Source: Desulfonatronospira thiodismutans ASO3-1 (lineage in GTDB: Bacteria > Desulfobacterota > Desulfovibrionia > Desulfovibrionales > Desulfonatronovibrionaceae). From it: DNA of 64,000 nucleotides. Under the pieces are notes generated by a model that worked only from the letters and a program-made list of their open reading frames with translations, was not told where the DNA came from and did not search any database. How positions within the stretch are numbered: the first letter of the stretch is position 1; each line of letters opens with the position of its first letter. Positions 17,047 through 26,665 of this stretch are shown here, one piece after another. A program made the translations under genes and the position numbers. The stretch lies in NCBI RefSeq assembly GCF_000174435.1, contig NZ_ACJN02000004.1, positions 62,001-126,000 on the forward strand, in the 5' to 3' direction.

Positions 17047-18465
17047 ATGCGATTATATATCAAAACCTTTTTATTGCTGACTTTATTTTTTATTTGGTCC
17101 GGCAGCATTGCAGGGGCTTCCCTGCCGGAATTTTCAGATCTGGCTGAAAAGGCAGGCCCGGCGGTAGTCAACATAAGCACTGTGAAAAAAGTAGAAAGGC
17201 CTGAGATGGGGGATTTTTTCCGCGGTTTCCAGGATCGCGGGCACCCTTTTGAGGAGTTTTTTGACCAGTTCGAAAGATTTTTCGGTGAAAGGGAGCGTCA
17301 GCCCAGAGAGCAGCGTTCCCTTGGCTCTGGCTTTATCATTTCCCAGGACGGATACGTAGTGACCAACAATCACGTGGTTGAAGGGGCGGAGGAAATCAAG
17401 GCCACCTTCAGACTGGAAGACGAAGAAAAAACATTTGAAGCAGAGATAATCGGTACTGACCCTGAGACCGACCTGGCCCTTATAAAGATCAATACTGATA
17501 TGGAACTGCCCACCCTGGAGTTCGGCAACTCCGAAGACATGAAGGTGGGGCAGTGGGTTGTGGCCATAGGCAACCCCTTTGGACTCAATCACACTGTTAC
17601 CGCAGGAATAATCAGCGCCAAGGGGCGGGTAATAGGTGCCGGCCCTTATGACAACTTCATCCAGACCGATGCTTCCATCAATCCCGGCAACAGCGGCGGA
17701 CCTCTTTTAAATATGCAGGGCGAGGTAATAGGGATCAATACGGCTATAGTAGCCGCAGGACAGGGAATCGGATTCGCCATACCCAGCACCATGGCTGAAG
17801 ACATCATCAGCCAGCTTAAGACGGATCAGAAAGTCAGCCGCGGCTGGCTGGGCGTAACCATCCAGAATGTCGACCAGGATATCGCTGACGCCCTGGGCCT
17901 GGAGGAAGCCAGAGGTGCCCTGGTTGCCGGCGTAACTCCCGGCGATCCCGCTGAAGAAGCCGGCATGGAAGCCGGTGACGTTATTGTCTCCCTGAACGGC
18001 GACTCTGTTGAAGACTCTTCCGACCTTACCAGGAAAATTGGACAACTGGCCCCCGGTTCTGAAGCCACTGTTGGATTCTACAGAGACGGTGAGAAAAAAG
18101 ATGTCACCGTAACCCTGGGGGAAAGAGACCTGGAAGGCCTGGCTGAACGTCCCGAACCGGAACCGGAGAGCGAAAAGGCTGACCTGGGGATGTCTTTTCG
18201 TTCCCCTTCACAGGAAGAGGCTGAGCAGCTGGGCTTAAGCGAGCCCCAGGGCCTGCTTGTAACCGAAGTTGAGCCAAGGTCCCCGGCCCACCGCGCAGAC
18301 ATCGCCCCGGGAGATCTGATCCTGCAGGCCAACGGTCAGAGGGTGGACAGTACCAATGATTTCTTCACCATCCTGGAAGAAGATGCCAAGCCCAAGCAGG
18401 TGCTCATGCTGCTGGTAAACAGGCAGGGGCAGAATATCTTCAGGACCATACCGCTCAGGGATTAA
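17047..18465 (+). CDS. degP: Periplasmic serine protease HtrA/DegP
   Basis: A 472-residue Do-like protease that degrades or refolds damaged envelope proteins. A signal peptide (residues 1-24, ending SIAGA) directs export. The trypsin-like domain has H109 (TNNHVVEG), D142 (TDLALIKI) and S216 (NPGNSGGPL). A loop rich in F, E and R (50-90) corresponds to the LA loop. Two PDZ domains follow (about 258-355 and 375-470), each with GxxxGD-like binding loops (MEAGDVIVSLNG, IAPGDLILQANG). The start follows TTTGGAGGAACA. It is followed by a hairpin and ispE, and is likely the first gene of the plus-strand block. Confidence 0.95.
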   Translation: MRLYIKTFLLLTLFFIWSGSIAGASLPEFSDLAEKAGPAVVNISTVKKVERPEMGDFFRGFQDRGHPFEEFFDQFERFFGERERQPREQRSLGSGFIISQDGYVVTNNHVVEGAEEIKATFRLEDEEKTFEAEIIGTDPETDLALIKINTDMELPTLEFGNSEDMKVGQWVVAIGNPFGLNHTVTAGIISAKGRVIGAGPYDNFIQTDASINPGNSGGPLLNMQGEVIGINTAIVAAGQGIGFAIPSTMAEDIISQLKTDQKVSRGWLGVTIQNVDQDIADALGLEEARGALVAGVTPGDPAEEAGMEAGDVIVSLNGDSVEDSSDLTRKIGQLAPGSEATVGFYRDGEKKDVTVTLGERDLEGLAERPEPEPESEKADLGMSFRSPSQEEAEQLGLSEPQGLLVTEVEPRSPAHRADIAPGDLILQANGQRVDSTNDFFTILEEDAKPKQVLMLLVNRQGQNIFRTIPLRD

Positions 18466-18484
18466 CACCTGAAAACATATGACA

Positions 18485-18512
18485 GGCGGCATGTTCATCC
18501 GGACATGCCGCC
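18485..18512 (+). terminator. Hairpin between htrA and ispE
   Basis: GGCGGCATGT (18485-18494) pairs perfectly with ACATGCCGCC (18503-18512). There is no T-run, so it may be a weak terminator or mRNA-stability hairpin. It would bury the ATG at 18505, which argues for the ispE start at 18529. Confidence 0.5.
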
Positions 18513-18528
18513 GGCAAAGATAAAGCCC

Positions 18529-19398
18529 ATGAGCAAAACCTACAGCATAAAGTCCGGCTGCAAGATAAATCTTTACCTGAAAATACTGGACAAACGCCGG
18601 GATGGATACCATAATCTGGATTCCATTTTTTATCCCCTGTCCAGGCCGGGGGATTATATCGATGTCATTCTTGTACCCGGCTCCGGGATCTCCCTGCGCG
18701 CCTGCCCCAAGAGCCTGGAAAAAAGCAGCAATATCCTTTTGAACACCTATAAGCTTTTTGCCGCAGCAACCGGATTTCGCCCCGGACTCAAGGTCTACCT
18801 GAGCAAAAACATTCCCGTGGGGGCCGGACTCGGCGGGGGCAGCTCCAACGCGGCTTCTTTTCTGCTTTTTCTCAACAGCTTAAACAGGGCCACCGCCCTT
18901 ACCAGGGAAAAACTTTTTGAACTGGCTTCAGAGCTGGGGGCGGACGTGCCCTTTTTCATTTACAACAGGCCAGCCCGGGTCACGGGCAAGGGAGAAATCG
19001 TATCGCCGGTGCATATAGGCCTGCATGGACTGCACTTGCTTGTCATCTGCCCGGAAGTAAGCATAGATACGGCCAGGGCCTATCAGGCCCATGACCAGAA
19101 AACCAGGGACTCCCGCCCACCTGGTGACTCAGTATTGACAACCGGACCCTTAACAGATAATAGATCGCCTTTTGAACGGATAATTCTCAGCAACTGTTTT
19201 GAAAAAACAGTATTTGCTGAGTATCCAGGGCTTGGAAGCATTAAGACACAAATGCTTCAGGCCGGTGCAAGCGGCTGTGTTCTGAGCGGCTCGGGGTCAA
19301 GCCTGTGCGCCTTTTTCCGCGAAAGAAAGTATCTTTCGCAGGCCTGCCACACCCTTGACCGTCAGAATGTTTCCTTTTACTATTCCAGAATCAACTGA
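18529..19398 (+). CDS. ispE: 4-diphosphocytidyl-2-C-methyl-D-erythritol kinase IspE
   Basis: A GHMP kinase (289 residues from this start) that phosphorylates CDP-methylerythritol in the MEP isoprenoid pathway. It shows GCKINLYLKIL near the N-terminus, the ATP loop PVGAGLGGGSSNAASFLL and the C-terminal GHMP motif GCVLSGSGSSLCAFF. The frame opens at 18505, but that ATG lies inside a hairpin; MSKTYSIKSG at 18529 matches the family N-terminus. The TGA ends at 19398 and the tRNA-Gln begins at the very next base, so the mRNA must be processed to release the tRNA. Confidence 0.93.
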   Translation: MSKTYSIKSGCKINLYLKILDKRRDGYHNLDSIFYPLSRPGDYIDVILVPGSGISLRACPKSLEKSSNILLNTYKLFAAATGFRPGLKVYLSKNIPVGAGLGGGSSNAASFLLFLNSLNRATALTREKLFELASELGADVPFFIYNRPARVTGKGEIVSPVHIGLHGLHLLVICPEVSIDTARAYQAHDQKTRDSRPPGDSVLTTGPLTDNRSPFERIILSNCFEKTVFAEYPGLGSIKTQMLQAGASGCVLSGSGSSLCAFFRERKYLSQACHTLDRQNVSFYYSRIN

Positions 19399-19473
19399 TG
19401 GGGCGTCGCCAAGCGGTAAGGCAACGGGTTTTGGTCCCGTCATTCGGAGGTTCGAATCCTTCCGCCCCAGCCA
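19399..19473 (+). tRNA. tRNA-Gln (TTG)
   Basis: A 75-nt cloverleaf: TGGGGCGTCGCCAAGCGGT, anticodon loop TTTTGGT (anticodon TTG), T-loop GGTTCGAATCC and encoded GCCA end. It abuts the ispE stop with no gap and lies 12 bases before prs, with no promoter or terminator of its own visible, so it is cut from the ispE-prs transcript. Confidence 0.97.
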
Positions 19474-19485
19474 ACAAAAAGGACC

Positions 19486-20439
19486 ATGTCCATGCCTGGA
19501 CACAGGGAACTGAAAATAATAACCGGCAACGCCAACCCTGAACTCGCCAGAGGAATATGTGACCACCTGGGAATGACGCTTAGTCCTACCCTGGTCTGCA
19601 CTTTCAGCGACGGAGAAAGCAGGGTCGAAATCGGAGACAATGTCAGGGGTGATGACGTTTTCGTGGTTCAACCCACATGTGCCCCTGTCAATCACAATAT
19701 TCTTGAGCTCTGTCTCATGCTGGACGCCCTCAAAAGGGCCAGTGTTGGCCGGGTTACTGCAGTGATACCCTATTACGGATATGCCCGTCAGGACCGCAAG
19801 GTCGTCCCCAGGGTTCCCATAAGCGCCAAACTGGTTGCCGACTTCATCTCCGTTTCCGGCGTAAACCGCATTTTGACTATAGACCTGCACGCAGGGCAGA
19901 TTCAGGCTTTTTTCAATATCCCGGTGGACAATCTTTTTGCTGCTGAAGTACTTTTGACCTACCTGAAGCAGTTCGGGGATCAGGCTGTTGTGGTCTCCCC
20001 CGACGCAGGAGGTACAGAGAGAGCCAGGGCTTACGCCAAGAGAATCGGTGCGGAACTGGCTATAATCGACAAGCGCCGCGACACTCCCAATACGGCCCAG
20101 GCCATGCGGGTCATAGGCGATGTCAAAGACAAAGTGGCCATAGTCCTGGACGACATGATCGACACCGGGGGCACCATGATGGAGGCCTCCAAGGTGCTGT
20201 CTGAAAAAGGAGCCAGCAAAGTGCTTGCCTGTGCCACCCATCCGGTACTGTCCGGACCGGCCATCGAGAGGATGGAACAGTCCCACTTTTCCGAAATAGT
20301 GGTCACTGACACAATACCCCTGAGCGAAAAAGCCAGGGCCAGCGGGAAGTTCCAGGTGATTTCCGTGGCCAGCCTTTTAGCCAAGGCCATCCACAACATT
20401 CACACAGAGTCTTCTGTCAGCGTTCTTTTTTCGCATTAA
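19486..20439 (+). CDS. prs: Ribose-phosphate pyrophosphokinase
   Basis: A 317-residue cytosolic enzyme making PRPP from ribose-5-phosphate and ATP, feeding nucleotide, histidine and tryptophan synthesis. The N-terminus [13 protein letters not shown], the ATP flag region [25 protein letters not shown] and the PRPP loop [12 protein letters not shown] are all present. AAAGGA lies too close to the ATG at 19486 and sits better for the ATG at 19492, so the protein may start two codons later. It is transcribed with ispE, tRNA-Gln and rplY. Confidence 0.96.
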   Translation: MSMPGHRELKIITGNANPELARGICDHLGMTLSPTLVCTFSDGESRVEIGDNVRGDDVFVVQPTCAPVNHNILELCLMLDALKRASVGRVTAVIPYYGYARQDRKVVPRVPISAKLVADFISVSGVNRILTIDLHAGQIQAFFNIPVDNLFAAEVLLTYLKQFGDQAVVVSPDAGGTERARAYAKRIGAELAIIDKRRDTPNTAQAMRVIGDVKDKVAIVLDDMIDTGGTMMEASKVLSEKGASKVLACATHPVLSGPAIERMEQSHFSEIVVTDTIPLSEKARASGKFQVISVASLLAKAIHNIHTESSVSVLFSH

Positions 20440-20521
20440 TAACCGGACGTTAAACACTTACAAATTAAAAATTTACCGGCAGGCAAAAACGGCCGGATCT
20501 GCATCAAGGAGCAAAATAAAA

Positions 20522-21172
20522 ATGTCCGAACTTTACAATCTTAAAGTCGAAGTACGTAACGAAAAAGGCAAATCTGCAGCCCGGAAACTGCGCAAAAACG
20601 ACTATGTACCCGGAGTCTATTATGACTCTTCCGGCGAGACTCTGCCTTTGAAGGTTAGAAACGGCCCCTTCTACAAGGCCTGGAACCAGGTGGGCACCAC
20701 TAATGTTGTGGAACTGGAATATACCCACAGCGGAGAGACTCACAGGAAGCCATGCCTCATCTGGTCCATAGACCGCCATCCCTACAAGAAAGTATACATG
20801 CATGTTGATTTCTACGGTGTGGACCTGACCAAGGAAGTCACTATTGCCGTACCGGTGGAGGTCAAAGGCACTCCCAAGGGGGCGGAAGACGGCGGAATCA
20901 TGCGCATATTCCGGCAGACACTGGACCTGACCTGTCTTCCGGCCAACATCCCCTCCCAGGTGACCATTGATGTCTCAAAGCTGGACATCGGGGACAATAT
21001 TTACATTGAAGACCTGAAAATGCCCGCCGGAGCCAAGGTCACCTTTGAGGAAAACTTTGCCGTTGTCGGTCTGGTTCCGCCCATGCAGGAAGAACCCGAG
21101 GCTGAGGCTGAAGAAGGTTCGGAAGAAGAAGGTGCCCGGGAGGCTTCTGAAGAAGAGGCTGCAGAAGAATAG
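20522..21172 (+). CDS. rplY: 50S ribosomal protein bL25, TL5/CTC form
   Basis: A 216-residue 5S-rRNA-binding ribosomal protein of the long TL5/CTC type: an L25 barrel (residues 1-95, with GKSAARKLRKNDYVPGV and IDRHPYKKVYMHVDFYG) and a second beta domain (100-185). The last 30 residues are almost all E, A and S, a common acidic tail. The start follows CAAGGAGCAAAAT. It lies 82 bases after prs, and the prs-rplY-pth order is typical of bacteria. Confidence 0.95.
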   Translation: MSELYNLKVEVRNEKGKSAARKLRKNDYVPGVYYDSSGETLPLKVRNGPFYKAWNQVGTTNVVELEYTHSGETHRKPCLIWSIDRHPYKKVYMHVDFYGVDLTKEVTIAVPVEVKGTPKGAEDGGIMRIFRQTLDLTCLPANIPSQVTIDVSKLDIGDNIYIEDLKMPAGAKVTFEENFAVVGLVPPMQEEPEAEAEEGSEEEGAREASEEEAAEE

Positions 21173-21481
21173 AGCCGGCCAGCTGACGAGCCTGTCCCTG
21201 GGAGCCCTGCTGATATTTTCCCGGCCATTTTTGCAGGGCAAGCCAAAAAAACACCAGCATATACCATTTCAAGACCTGCATATTCATGTACGTTCTGCAG
21301 CACCTGCAGGGCTAGGCTTTGACTTGACCGGGGGCTTCCATTCTGAAGTGTTTCTAACAAAGCTTCAAAGCAAAAGTGCTCTCCCTGGACCGCCCTTCAA
21401 AGGGGTACAGTCCAGGGAGTAAAAAACCTGTTTGCTGCAGATCGAACCCTGGGGAAAGGTCTAAGAGATTTTAAAACCGCA
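21173..21481 (+). other. rplY-pth spacer with hairpin 21381-21419
   Basis: No gene. CTCCCTGGAC (21381-21390) pairs with GTCCAGGGAG (21410-21419), and CCCTT / AGGGG lies inside. The hairpin lacks a T-run; it could attenuate or protect the message between rplY and pth. Confidence 0.45.
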
Positions 21482-22132
21482 ATGCCCAACCTGAACAATC
21501 CAGCAGGCCGGATAACCGGGCCAAGGCTGATAGCCGGGCTTGGCAACCCTGGCAACCGCTACAGAAATACCAGGCACAACATGGGCTTTCTGGTCCTGGA
21601 TCACGCTATGGATTCTGCCCGGTGGGAGCCAGGGGAGCATGTCCGCTGTCTTGATGAAAAAAATGAGTTCACCCTTTGGGAGTGGACCATGCCTGAGGAC
21701 CCGGCTGCAAGGTATCTGCTCAAGCCCATGACCTACATGAACCGAAGCGGAAAAGCCGTGGCCCGTGTGGCGGACCGGCTGAACATCCTGGCGGAGAGTA
21801 TTCTGGTTGTGCATGATGAAGTGGATCTCCCTCTGGGCAGGGTCAAGCTCAAATTCGGCGGCGGTCTTGCAGGACACAATGGCCTGCGTTCCATAGCAGA
21901 TCATCTTGGATCCAGGGATTTTGCCAGGCTGAGGATAGGCGTTGGTCGCCCTGAAGACCAGATTTCTCTTTCTGAATATGTGCTGCAGAAGTTTACTCCG
22001 GAAGAGCAGAATGACCTGAAAGACTCTCTGGACAGATCCGTAGCCGCCTTACGCCTTTTATTCACACACGGGAAACAGCCTGCCCTTCAGCACATAAATT
22101 CTCCTGGAGGCGACCAGGCACACAATATTTAA
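21482..22132 (+). CDS. pth: Peptidyl-tRNA hydrolase
   Basis: A 216-residue cytosolic enzyme that frees tRNA from prematurely released peptidyl-tRNA. GLGNPGNRYRNTRHNMGF carries the catalytic histidine (H32), and VVHDEVDLPLGRVKLKFGGG and LAGHNGLRSIADHLG follow as in Pth. About 13 residues precede the usual start; no strong ribosome site marks a later start, so the long form is kept. Confidence 0.94.
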   Translation: MPNLNNPAGRITGPRLIAGLGNPGNRYRNTRHNMGFLVLDHAMDSARWEPGEHVRCLDEKNEFTLWEWTMPEDPAARYLLKPMTYMNRSGKAVARVADRLNILAESILVVHDEVDLPLGRVKLKFGGGLAGHNGLRSIADHLGSRDFARLRIGVGRPEDQISLSEYVLQKFTPEEQNDLKDSLDRSVAALRLLFTHGKQPALQHINSPGGDQAHNI

Positions 22133-22148
22133 AAATTTGAAATCACTC

Positions 22149-22349
22149 ATGGACTATTTAAACCCTTTGAGCTACAATTACTCCAACAGGCGAAGAAGAG
22201 GCTTTTACAGCCGTGAACCTCTGGGTTCCACTTCCAATCCCCTGTTCATTCCAAAATATGGACCTGCCGGCTGCGACCTGTTTTACCGCCCGGATCATTA
22301 TCCGGCTACGGGAGATACAAGGCATCGCATGGAACCGAATCAGGTTTAG
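22149..22349 (+). CDS. Possible small protein between pth and carD
   Basis: A 66-codon frame (MDYLNPLSYNYSNRRRRGFY...) fills the gap between pth and carD and its TAG overlaps the carD Shine-Dalgarno, as in tight operons. The composition is tyrosine-, proline- and arginine-rich. There is no ribosome site and no family I recognise, so it may simply be spacer DNA. Confidence 0.25.
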   Translation: MDYLNPLSYNYSNRRRRGFYSREPLGSTSNPLFIPKYGPAGCDLFYRPDHYPATGDTRHRMEPNQV

Positions 22350-22359
22350 GAGGCCTAAA

Positions 22360-22893
22360 GTGTTTTCAGTTGGCGAACTGGTTGTCTATCCCGCGCAGGG
22401 CGTGGGAAGGGTTGAAAAGATTGAAGAACAGGACCTGGGCGGAGCCAAGGCGGTACTGTACATAGTACGCATTCTCAGCAACAACGTCACCTTGATGGTC
22501 CCGGTAAACAATGCTGACAACGTGGGTCTAAGACCTGTCAGCGGCAAGGGCCAGGGACAGGAAATTCTATCCTTCCTGGAGGATCGCTCGGATTTCACCG
22601 GCTACTCCGGGCAGAACTGGAACAGGCGTTACCGGGAATATTCAGACAAACTCAAGAGCAAAGACCTGCAGGATGTCGCCTATGTTCTTAAGGAGCTGTT
22701 TCTCATCAGCAGGGACAAAGAGTTGTCTTTTGGAGAGCGCAGATTGATGGAGCAGGCCATGGGGCTCATATCCATGGAGCTGTCTTATGCCCTGAGCATA
22801 GACCAGGAAGAGGCCAAGTCCAGGGTGGAGGCTCTTTTTGCAGACATCCTGAGTCCGGAAGTCCAAGAACATGATGACCAGGAAGATATTTAG
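22360..22893 (+). CDS. carD: CarD-family transcription regulator
   Basis: A 177-residue RNA-polymerase-binding protein. The N-terminal CarD/TRCF RID domain (FSVGELVVYPAQGVGRVEKI, VTLMVPVNNADNVGLRPV) contacts the polymerase beta subunit; the helical C-terminal part (about 80-165) contains RRYREYSDKLKSKD and the conserved LFLISRDKELSFGERRLMEQ. The frame opens 49 codons upstream, but TAGGAGG at 22347-22353 clearly places initiation at the GTG 22360. CarD proteins stabilise open promoter complexes, often of rRNA and growth genes. Confidence 0.92.
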   Translation: MFSVGELVVYPAQGVGRVEKIEEQDLGGAKAVLYIVRILSNNVTLMVPVNNADNVGLRPVSGKGQGQEILSFLEDRSDFTGYSGQNWNRRYREYSDKLKSKDLQDVAYVLKELFLISRDKELSFGERRLMEQAMGLISMELSYALSIDQEEAKSRVEALFADILSPEVQEHDDQEDI

Positions 22894-22954
22894 GCTCTTT
22901 GCACAAATTTCAAACCAACGTGTTGTTTCATTTTCAAAGAAAGCCAGGAGGTTT

Positions 22955-23077
22955 TGCCCACGGAACACCCCAGTGTATTAAAGAAGAATACACGGGGCAG
23001 GCACGGAAAGGCAAGGAAGTTTTTAAAGAGTTTCGAAGCAACGCATCTTCCGTGAAATTCCGTGTATTCCGTGGGCA
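22955..23077. repeat. Palindromic repeat with TGCCCACGGAACAC ends
   Basis: TGCCCACGGAACAC (22955-22968) is mirrored by GTGTATTCCGTGGGCA (ending 23077), with TTCCGTGAAATTCCGTG inside. This type of CCACGGAA/TTCCGTGG repeat is widespread in deltaproteobacterial intergenic DNA. It lies between carD and rho. Confidence 0.7.
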
Positions 23078-23570
23078 GTCTCTTTTGCCCCGAAGAGGCC
23101 GCTTTTTCAGCCTTCAGGACAGGCACACCACAATTATTTTTTATAAACAAGTACTTAATTTTATTGAAAACAATAAATGCACGGAACCAGGTCACTGCCA
23201 GCCATTTCCAGTTGTATTTTTGTGTTGATAATCGTTGAATAACGTTGTATCAAGCATTTTACCGGCCGGCATCCAGCAAGTAGAATCCTGTCACAACCTG
23301 CTGCAGGATGTATACATCTCTTTTTTACATTTGTTACGTGTTAAGTGCAGCTGCCGCCCAATATACCCTTTTTCAGGCCATGCATGCGCACCATTGATCT
23401 TTATTATTCTGCCCTTTTTATCCATCCAGACCAGGATGTCCTGATACCCTTACTATAAATTTTATAAGCGTGTCAGAATTATCAACAAACATATTCGGCA
23501 AAACATGCATCCGCAGCGCTAGATTTCACTGCAATGCGAGTTCATGCCGGACTATAAAGTTCATTGTTTC
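23078..23570 (+). other. Gene-free rho upstream region
   Basis: About 490 bp of AT-rich sequence with no supported coding frame. Together with the repeat that follows it makes an unusually long leader for rho, a gene known to regulate itself by attenuation in other bacteria; no specific structure could be established. Confidence 0.35.
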
Positions 23571-23707
23571 GTAACAGTTTATCCTTTTTTAATGAAAGCA
23601 GGGGACTTTTCCGCACTTATTTTTCTGATGAACAATTTTACTTGTTGGATATGGAAAAATAAGTTCTGGACAGCACCCATGCTACATGAAAATGGCTAAC
23701 CTGTTAC
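23571..23707. repeat. Family I palindromic element, degenerate copy
   Basis: GTAACAG ... CTGTTAC ends (23571-23577 and 23701-23707) enclose GAAAGCAGGGGAC, CCGCACTTATTTTTCTGATG and GGAAAAATAAG, followed by CCATGCTACATG, in the same order as copies at 16451 and 26666. Confidence 0.75.
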
Positions 23708-23766
23708 ATTGATTCATTTATTTTATCTTTTTTACTTATTAATTATCTTTTCAGGAGAAGATGTTC

Positions 23767-25014
23767 ATGAACCTATCGGACCTTAAAACCAAATCCATGA
23801 AAGAACTGATGCAGCTGTCCAAGGAGTACGAAATTGAAAATCCCAGCGGAATGCGCAAACAGGAACTTATTTTTGCCATTCTGCAGTCCTGCGCCTCTCA
23901 AAACGGTACAGTTTCGGGCGAAGGCGTTCTGGAAATTCTGCCTGACGGCTTCGGCTTTCTGCGCTCACCCATGTACAGCTATATGCCCGGGCCTGATGAT
24001 ATCTATGTATCACCATCCCAGATACGCAAATTCGGGCTGCGCACCGGAGACGTTGTTTCCGGACAGATCCGTCCCCCAAAAGAAGGCGAGCGCTACTTCG
24101 CCCTTCTTCGGGTCAACCAGGTCGGCTTTGGAGAACCTTCCGAATCCAAGAGCCTGGTGCTGTTTGACAACCTCACCCCTATTTACCCCGACAAGCGCTT
24201 TGTCCTGGAAAACGGTGCGGAAAACCTTTCTTCCCGGGTCCTGGACCTTTTAAGCCCTGTGGGCACTGGTCAAAGAGGACTGATTGTTGCTCCGCCGCGT
24301 ACCGGAAAGACAGTGCTTCTGCAGTCCATTGCCAACTCAATCAATGCCAACGACCCGGACGTTTTCATGATTGTCCTGCTCATAGACGAGCGCCCCGAAG
24401 AAGTAACGGATATGGAAAGGACTGTCGATGCGGAGGTGGTCAGCTCCACTTTTGACGAACCTCCGCAGAGGCACGTGCAGGTGGCGGAAATGGTCCTGGA
24501 AAAAGCCAAAAGACTGGTGGAGAGGAAAAAAGACGTGGTAATTCTCCTGGACAGCATAACCAGGCTCGGCCGGGCCTACAACACCATCACCCCTTCCTCG
24601 GGCCGGGTTCTTTCAGGCGGACTGGACTCCAACGCCCTTCAAAGACCCAAGAGGTTTTTCGGAGCCGCCAGAAACATCGAAGAAGGAGGCAGCCTGACCA
24701 TTATCGCCACCGCCCTCATCGACACCGGTTCACGCATGGACGAGGTCATTTTCGAAGAATTCAAGGGCACCGGCAACATGGAGATATACCTGGACCGCCA
24801 TCTGGCCGACAAGAGGGTATTCCCGGCCATAGACATCAACCGCTCAGGCACTCGCAAGGAGGACCTGCTTCTGTCCGAGGACGTACTCAACAAGGTCTGG
24901 ATCCTGAGAAAAGTGCTCGCCCCCATGAACAGTGTTGACAGCATGGAATTTCTGCTTGATAAGATGAAAGGAACCAAAAGCAACAGGGAGTTTTTGGACA
25001 TGATGAACAAGTAG
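23767..25014 (+). CDS. rho: Transcription termination factor Rho
   Basis: A hexameric RNA helicase (415 residues) that ends transcription. The N-terminal SAP-like fold ([16 protein letters not shown]) and RNA-binding cold-shock fold ([35 protein letters not shown]) are followed by the ATPase: P-loop [13 protein letters not shown], Walker [17 protein letters not shown], and the Q/R loops. AGGAG at 23753-23757 is only 3 bases from the ATG at 23761 but 9 from the ATG at 23767, so the latter is preferred. Length matches the family. Confidence 0.96.
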   Translation: MNLSDLKTKSMKELMQLSKEYEIENPSGMRKQELIFAILQSCASQNGTVSGEGVLEILPDGFGFLRSPMYSYMPGPDDIYVSPSQIRKFGLRTGDVVSGQIRPPKEGERYFALLRVNQVGFGEPSESKSLVLFDNLTPIYPDKRFVLENGAENLSSRVLDLLSPVGTGQRGLIVAPPRTGKTVLLQSIANSINANDPDVFMIVLLIDERPEEVTDMERTVDAEVVSSTFDEPPQRHVQVAEMVLEKAKRLVERKKDVVILLDSITRLGRAYNTITPSSGRVLSGGLDSNALQRPKRFFGAARNIEEGGSLTIIATALIDTGSRMDEVIFEEFKGTGNMEIYLDRHLADKRVFPAIDINRSGTRKEDLLLSEDVLNKVWILRKVLAPMNSVDSMEFLLDKMKGTKSNREFLDMMNK

Positions 25015-25084
25015 GCATCACTCAGGGCCGTGTGCCCTGAAAAAACCGCGGTCCTGCCCTGGGGACCGGGCAGAAGAACAATCC

Positions 25085-26497
25085 ATGCAGACCCTAAAAC
25101 GCCTGAAGACCTTTGTTTGTTTTTTTCTGATCCTGGCTTTGATGGTACCTGCTACGCAGGCCAAAGCCTTTATTTTCAGCGAGTTCACCATCACTGATGA
25201 GGCTGAACTGGGGACAAAGGTACACAGTCTTATCCGCAGCAACTACCATGTGGTCCAGGATCCGGAAATAACCAGCTACATTCAGGACATTGCCTCCCGC
25301 CTGGAAAAAGCAGCGCCTCCCCAGCCTTTTCCGTTGCAGGTGGACGTGGTTGAAGACAGATCTCTCAATGCCATGGCCACTGTAGCCGGATATATGGTAC
25401 TTTTTTCAGGCATGATCACCAGAATGGAGACCGAATCCGAACTGGCCTCCATCATGAGCCACGAACTGGGCCATATTACCCAGAGGCATGTGGCCCGGAA
25501 TATTGAACGTTCCCAGAAAATAAGCGCCGGCGCCCTGCTGGGCATACTGGCCGGGGCACTTGTGGGCGCTGAAGCCGGTGAAACCATGGCGGTGGGCTCC
25601 ATGGCCGGGGCGCAAAGCGCCTTTCTAAGTTATTCCCGGGAAGACGAGCGCGAGGCTGACCATGTAGGTATGAACTACCTTATCGAGGCCGGCTACAATC
25701 CCAAGGGCATGGTTTCCGCCATGCAGAAAATCAGGCGTCTGCAGTTCTTCTCCGGGGGAGACATCCCCTCCTACATGAGCACCCATCCCGGCGTTGATGA
25801 GCGCATCAGCTATCTCAGGAACCGAATTGAGCGCCTTGATGACGAACTTCTAAAACGCGAGGACGACAACACCAGGCTCTACAGGGTCCAGACCCTGCTG
25901 CGGGCCAGGCACGATGACCCATCCAAGGCCCTGGAACACTTCCGCAAGCAATCAGAGCATGAATGCCTGGCCAACCTGGGCATGGGCATAGCCAACAGCC
26001 GTATGAACCGGGTGCGGGATGCCGAGCAGAATTTTGAAAAACTTCTGTCCATAAGCGACCAGGATCCCCTTTTTCTCAGGGAAGCCGGCCGGTTTTACTT
26101 TCAGTACGACCGCCTGGACAAGGCGGGAGAGCTTTTGCAGAAAGCGGCAATGCTCAATCCCGACGACAGCCTTGCCTTGCTTTTTTATGCCAGGGTCCTG
26201 GCGGAGAAAGGCGACACTGACACAGCCATAAGCTACTTCCGGGAAACTCTGAAAAAAATGCCGGAAAACTCCAGGGTCCATGAATTCATGGCCCGCACTT
26301 ACGGGGAGCAGGGTGACAATTTTATGGCCCACACCCACATGGCCTATGCTCATATTTACAACAACCAGAGGAGCCGTGCAGACTTTCATATGGACAGGGT
26401 CAGGGCGGCGGCCCAAACCGCGGAACAGGAGAAAAAGGTCAAGGAACTGGAAAAAGCTTATGAACAGAGGGTGCAGTTCTGGAAAAAAACCTCATGA
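25085..26497 (+). CDS. bepA: BepA-like M48 metalloprotease with TPR repeats
   Basis: A 470-residue periplasmic zinc protease/chaperone of the BepA/YfgC group, acting in outer-membrane protein (LptD/BAM) quality control. Signal peptide 1-28 (ends ATQAKA); HELGH at 126-130 with the second ligand region EDEREADHVGMNYL; C-terminal TPRs (about 270-450, e.g. ECLANLGMGIANSRMNRVRD and FYFQYDRLDKAGELLQKA). Its last codons form AAAAAACCTCATGAGGTTTTTT-like dyad symmetry, which may serve as a compact terminator over the stop. Confidence 0.92.
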   Translation: MQTLKRLKTFVCFFLILALMVPATQAKAFIFSEFTITDEAELGTKVHSLIRSNYHVVQDPEITSYIQDIASRLEKAAPPQPFPLQVDVVEDRSLNAMATVAGYMVLFSGMITRMETESELASIMSHELGHITQRHVARNIERSQKISAGALLGILAGALVGAEAGETMAVGSMAGAQSAFLSYSREDEREADHVGMNYLIEAGYNPKGMVSAMQKIRRLQFFSGGDIPSYMSTHPGVDERISYLRNRIERLDDELLKREDDNTRLYRVQTLLRARHDDPSKALEHFRKQSEHECLANLGMGIANSRMNRVRDAEQNFEKLLSISDQDPLFLREAGRFYFQYDRLDKAGELLQKAAMLNPDDSLALLFYARVLAEKGDTDTAISYFRETLKKMPENSRVHEFMARTYGEQGDNFMAHTHMAYAHIYNNQRSRADFHMDRVRAAAQTAEQEKKVKELEKAYEQRVQFWKKTS

Positions 26498-26665
26498 GGT
26501 TTTTTGAATACAAAGTACAGAATAATTAAGCAGTTGACTGACCAGCAAACAGGGCTTATTTTTTATATAATTCTGTGATTTCTTGCAGTTACACCCTCTT
26601 GATCCTGAAAGCTTACTGCAGAATAATAGTTCTCTTTGCCGTCGGTTTACCAGCTCAATCATGTC

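Noticed and set aside
19297-20286. 329-codon minus-strand frame over prs and tRNA-Gln
   Set aside because: It runs through the tRNA and antisense to prs; not a gene.
22955-23077. Possible CRISPR array from the repeated CCGTG units
   Set aside because: Units are not evenly spaced and form one inverted pair; it is a palindromic repeat. No CRISPR array or cas gene was seen anywhere in the window.
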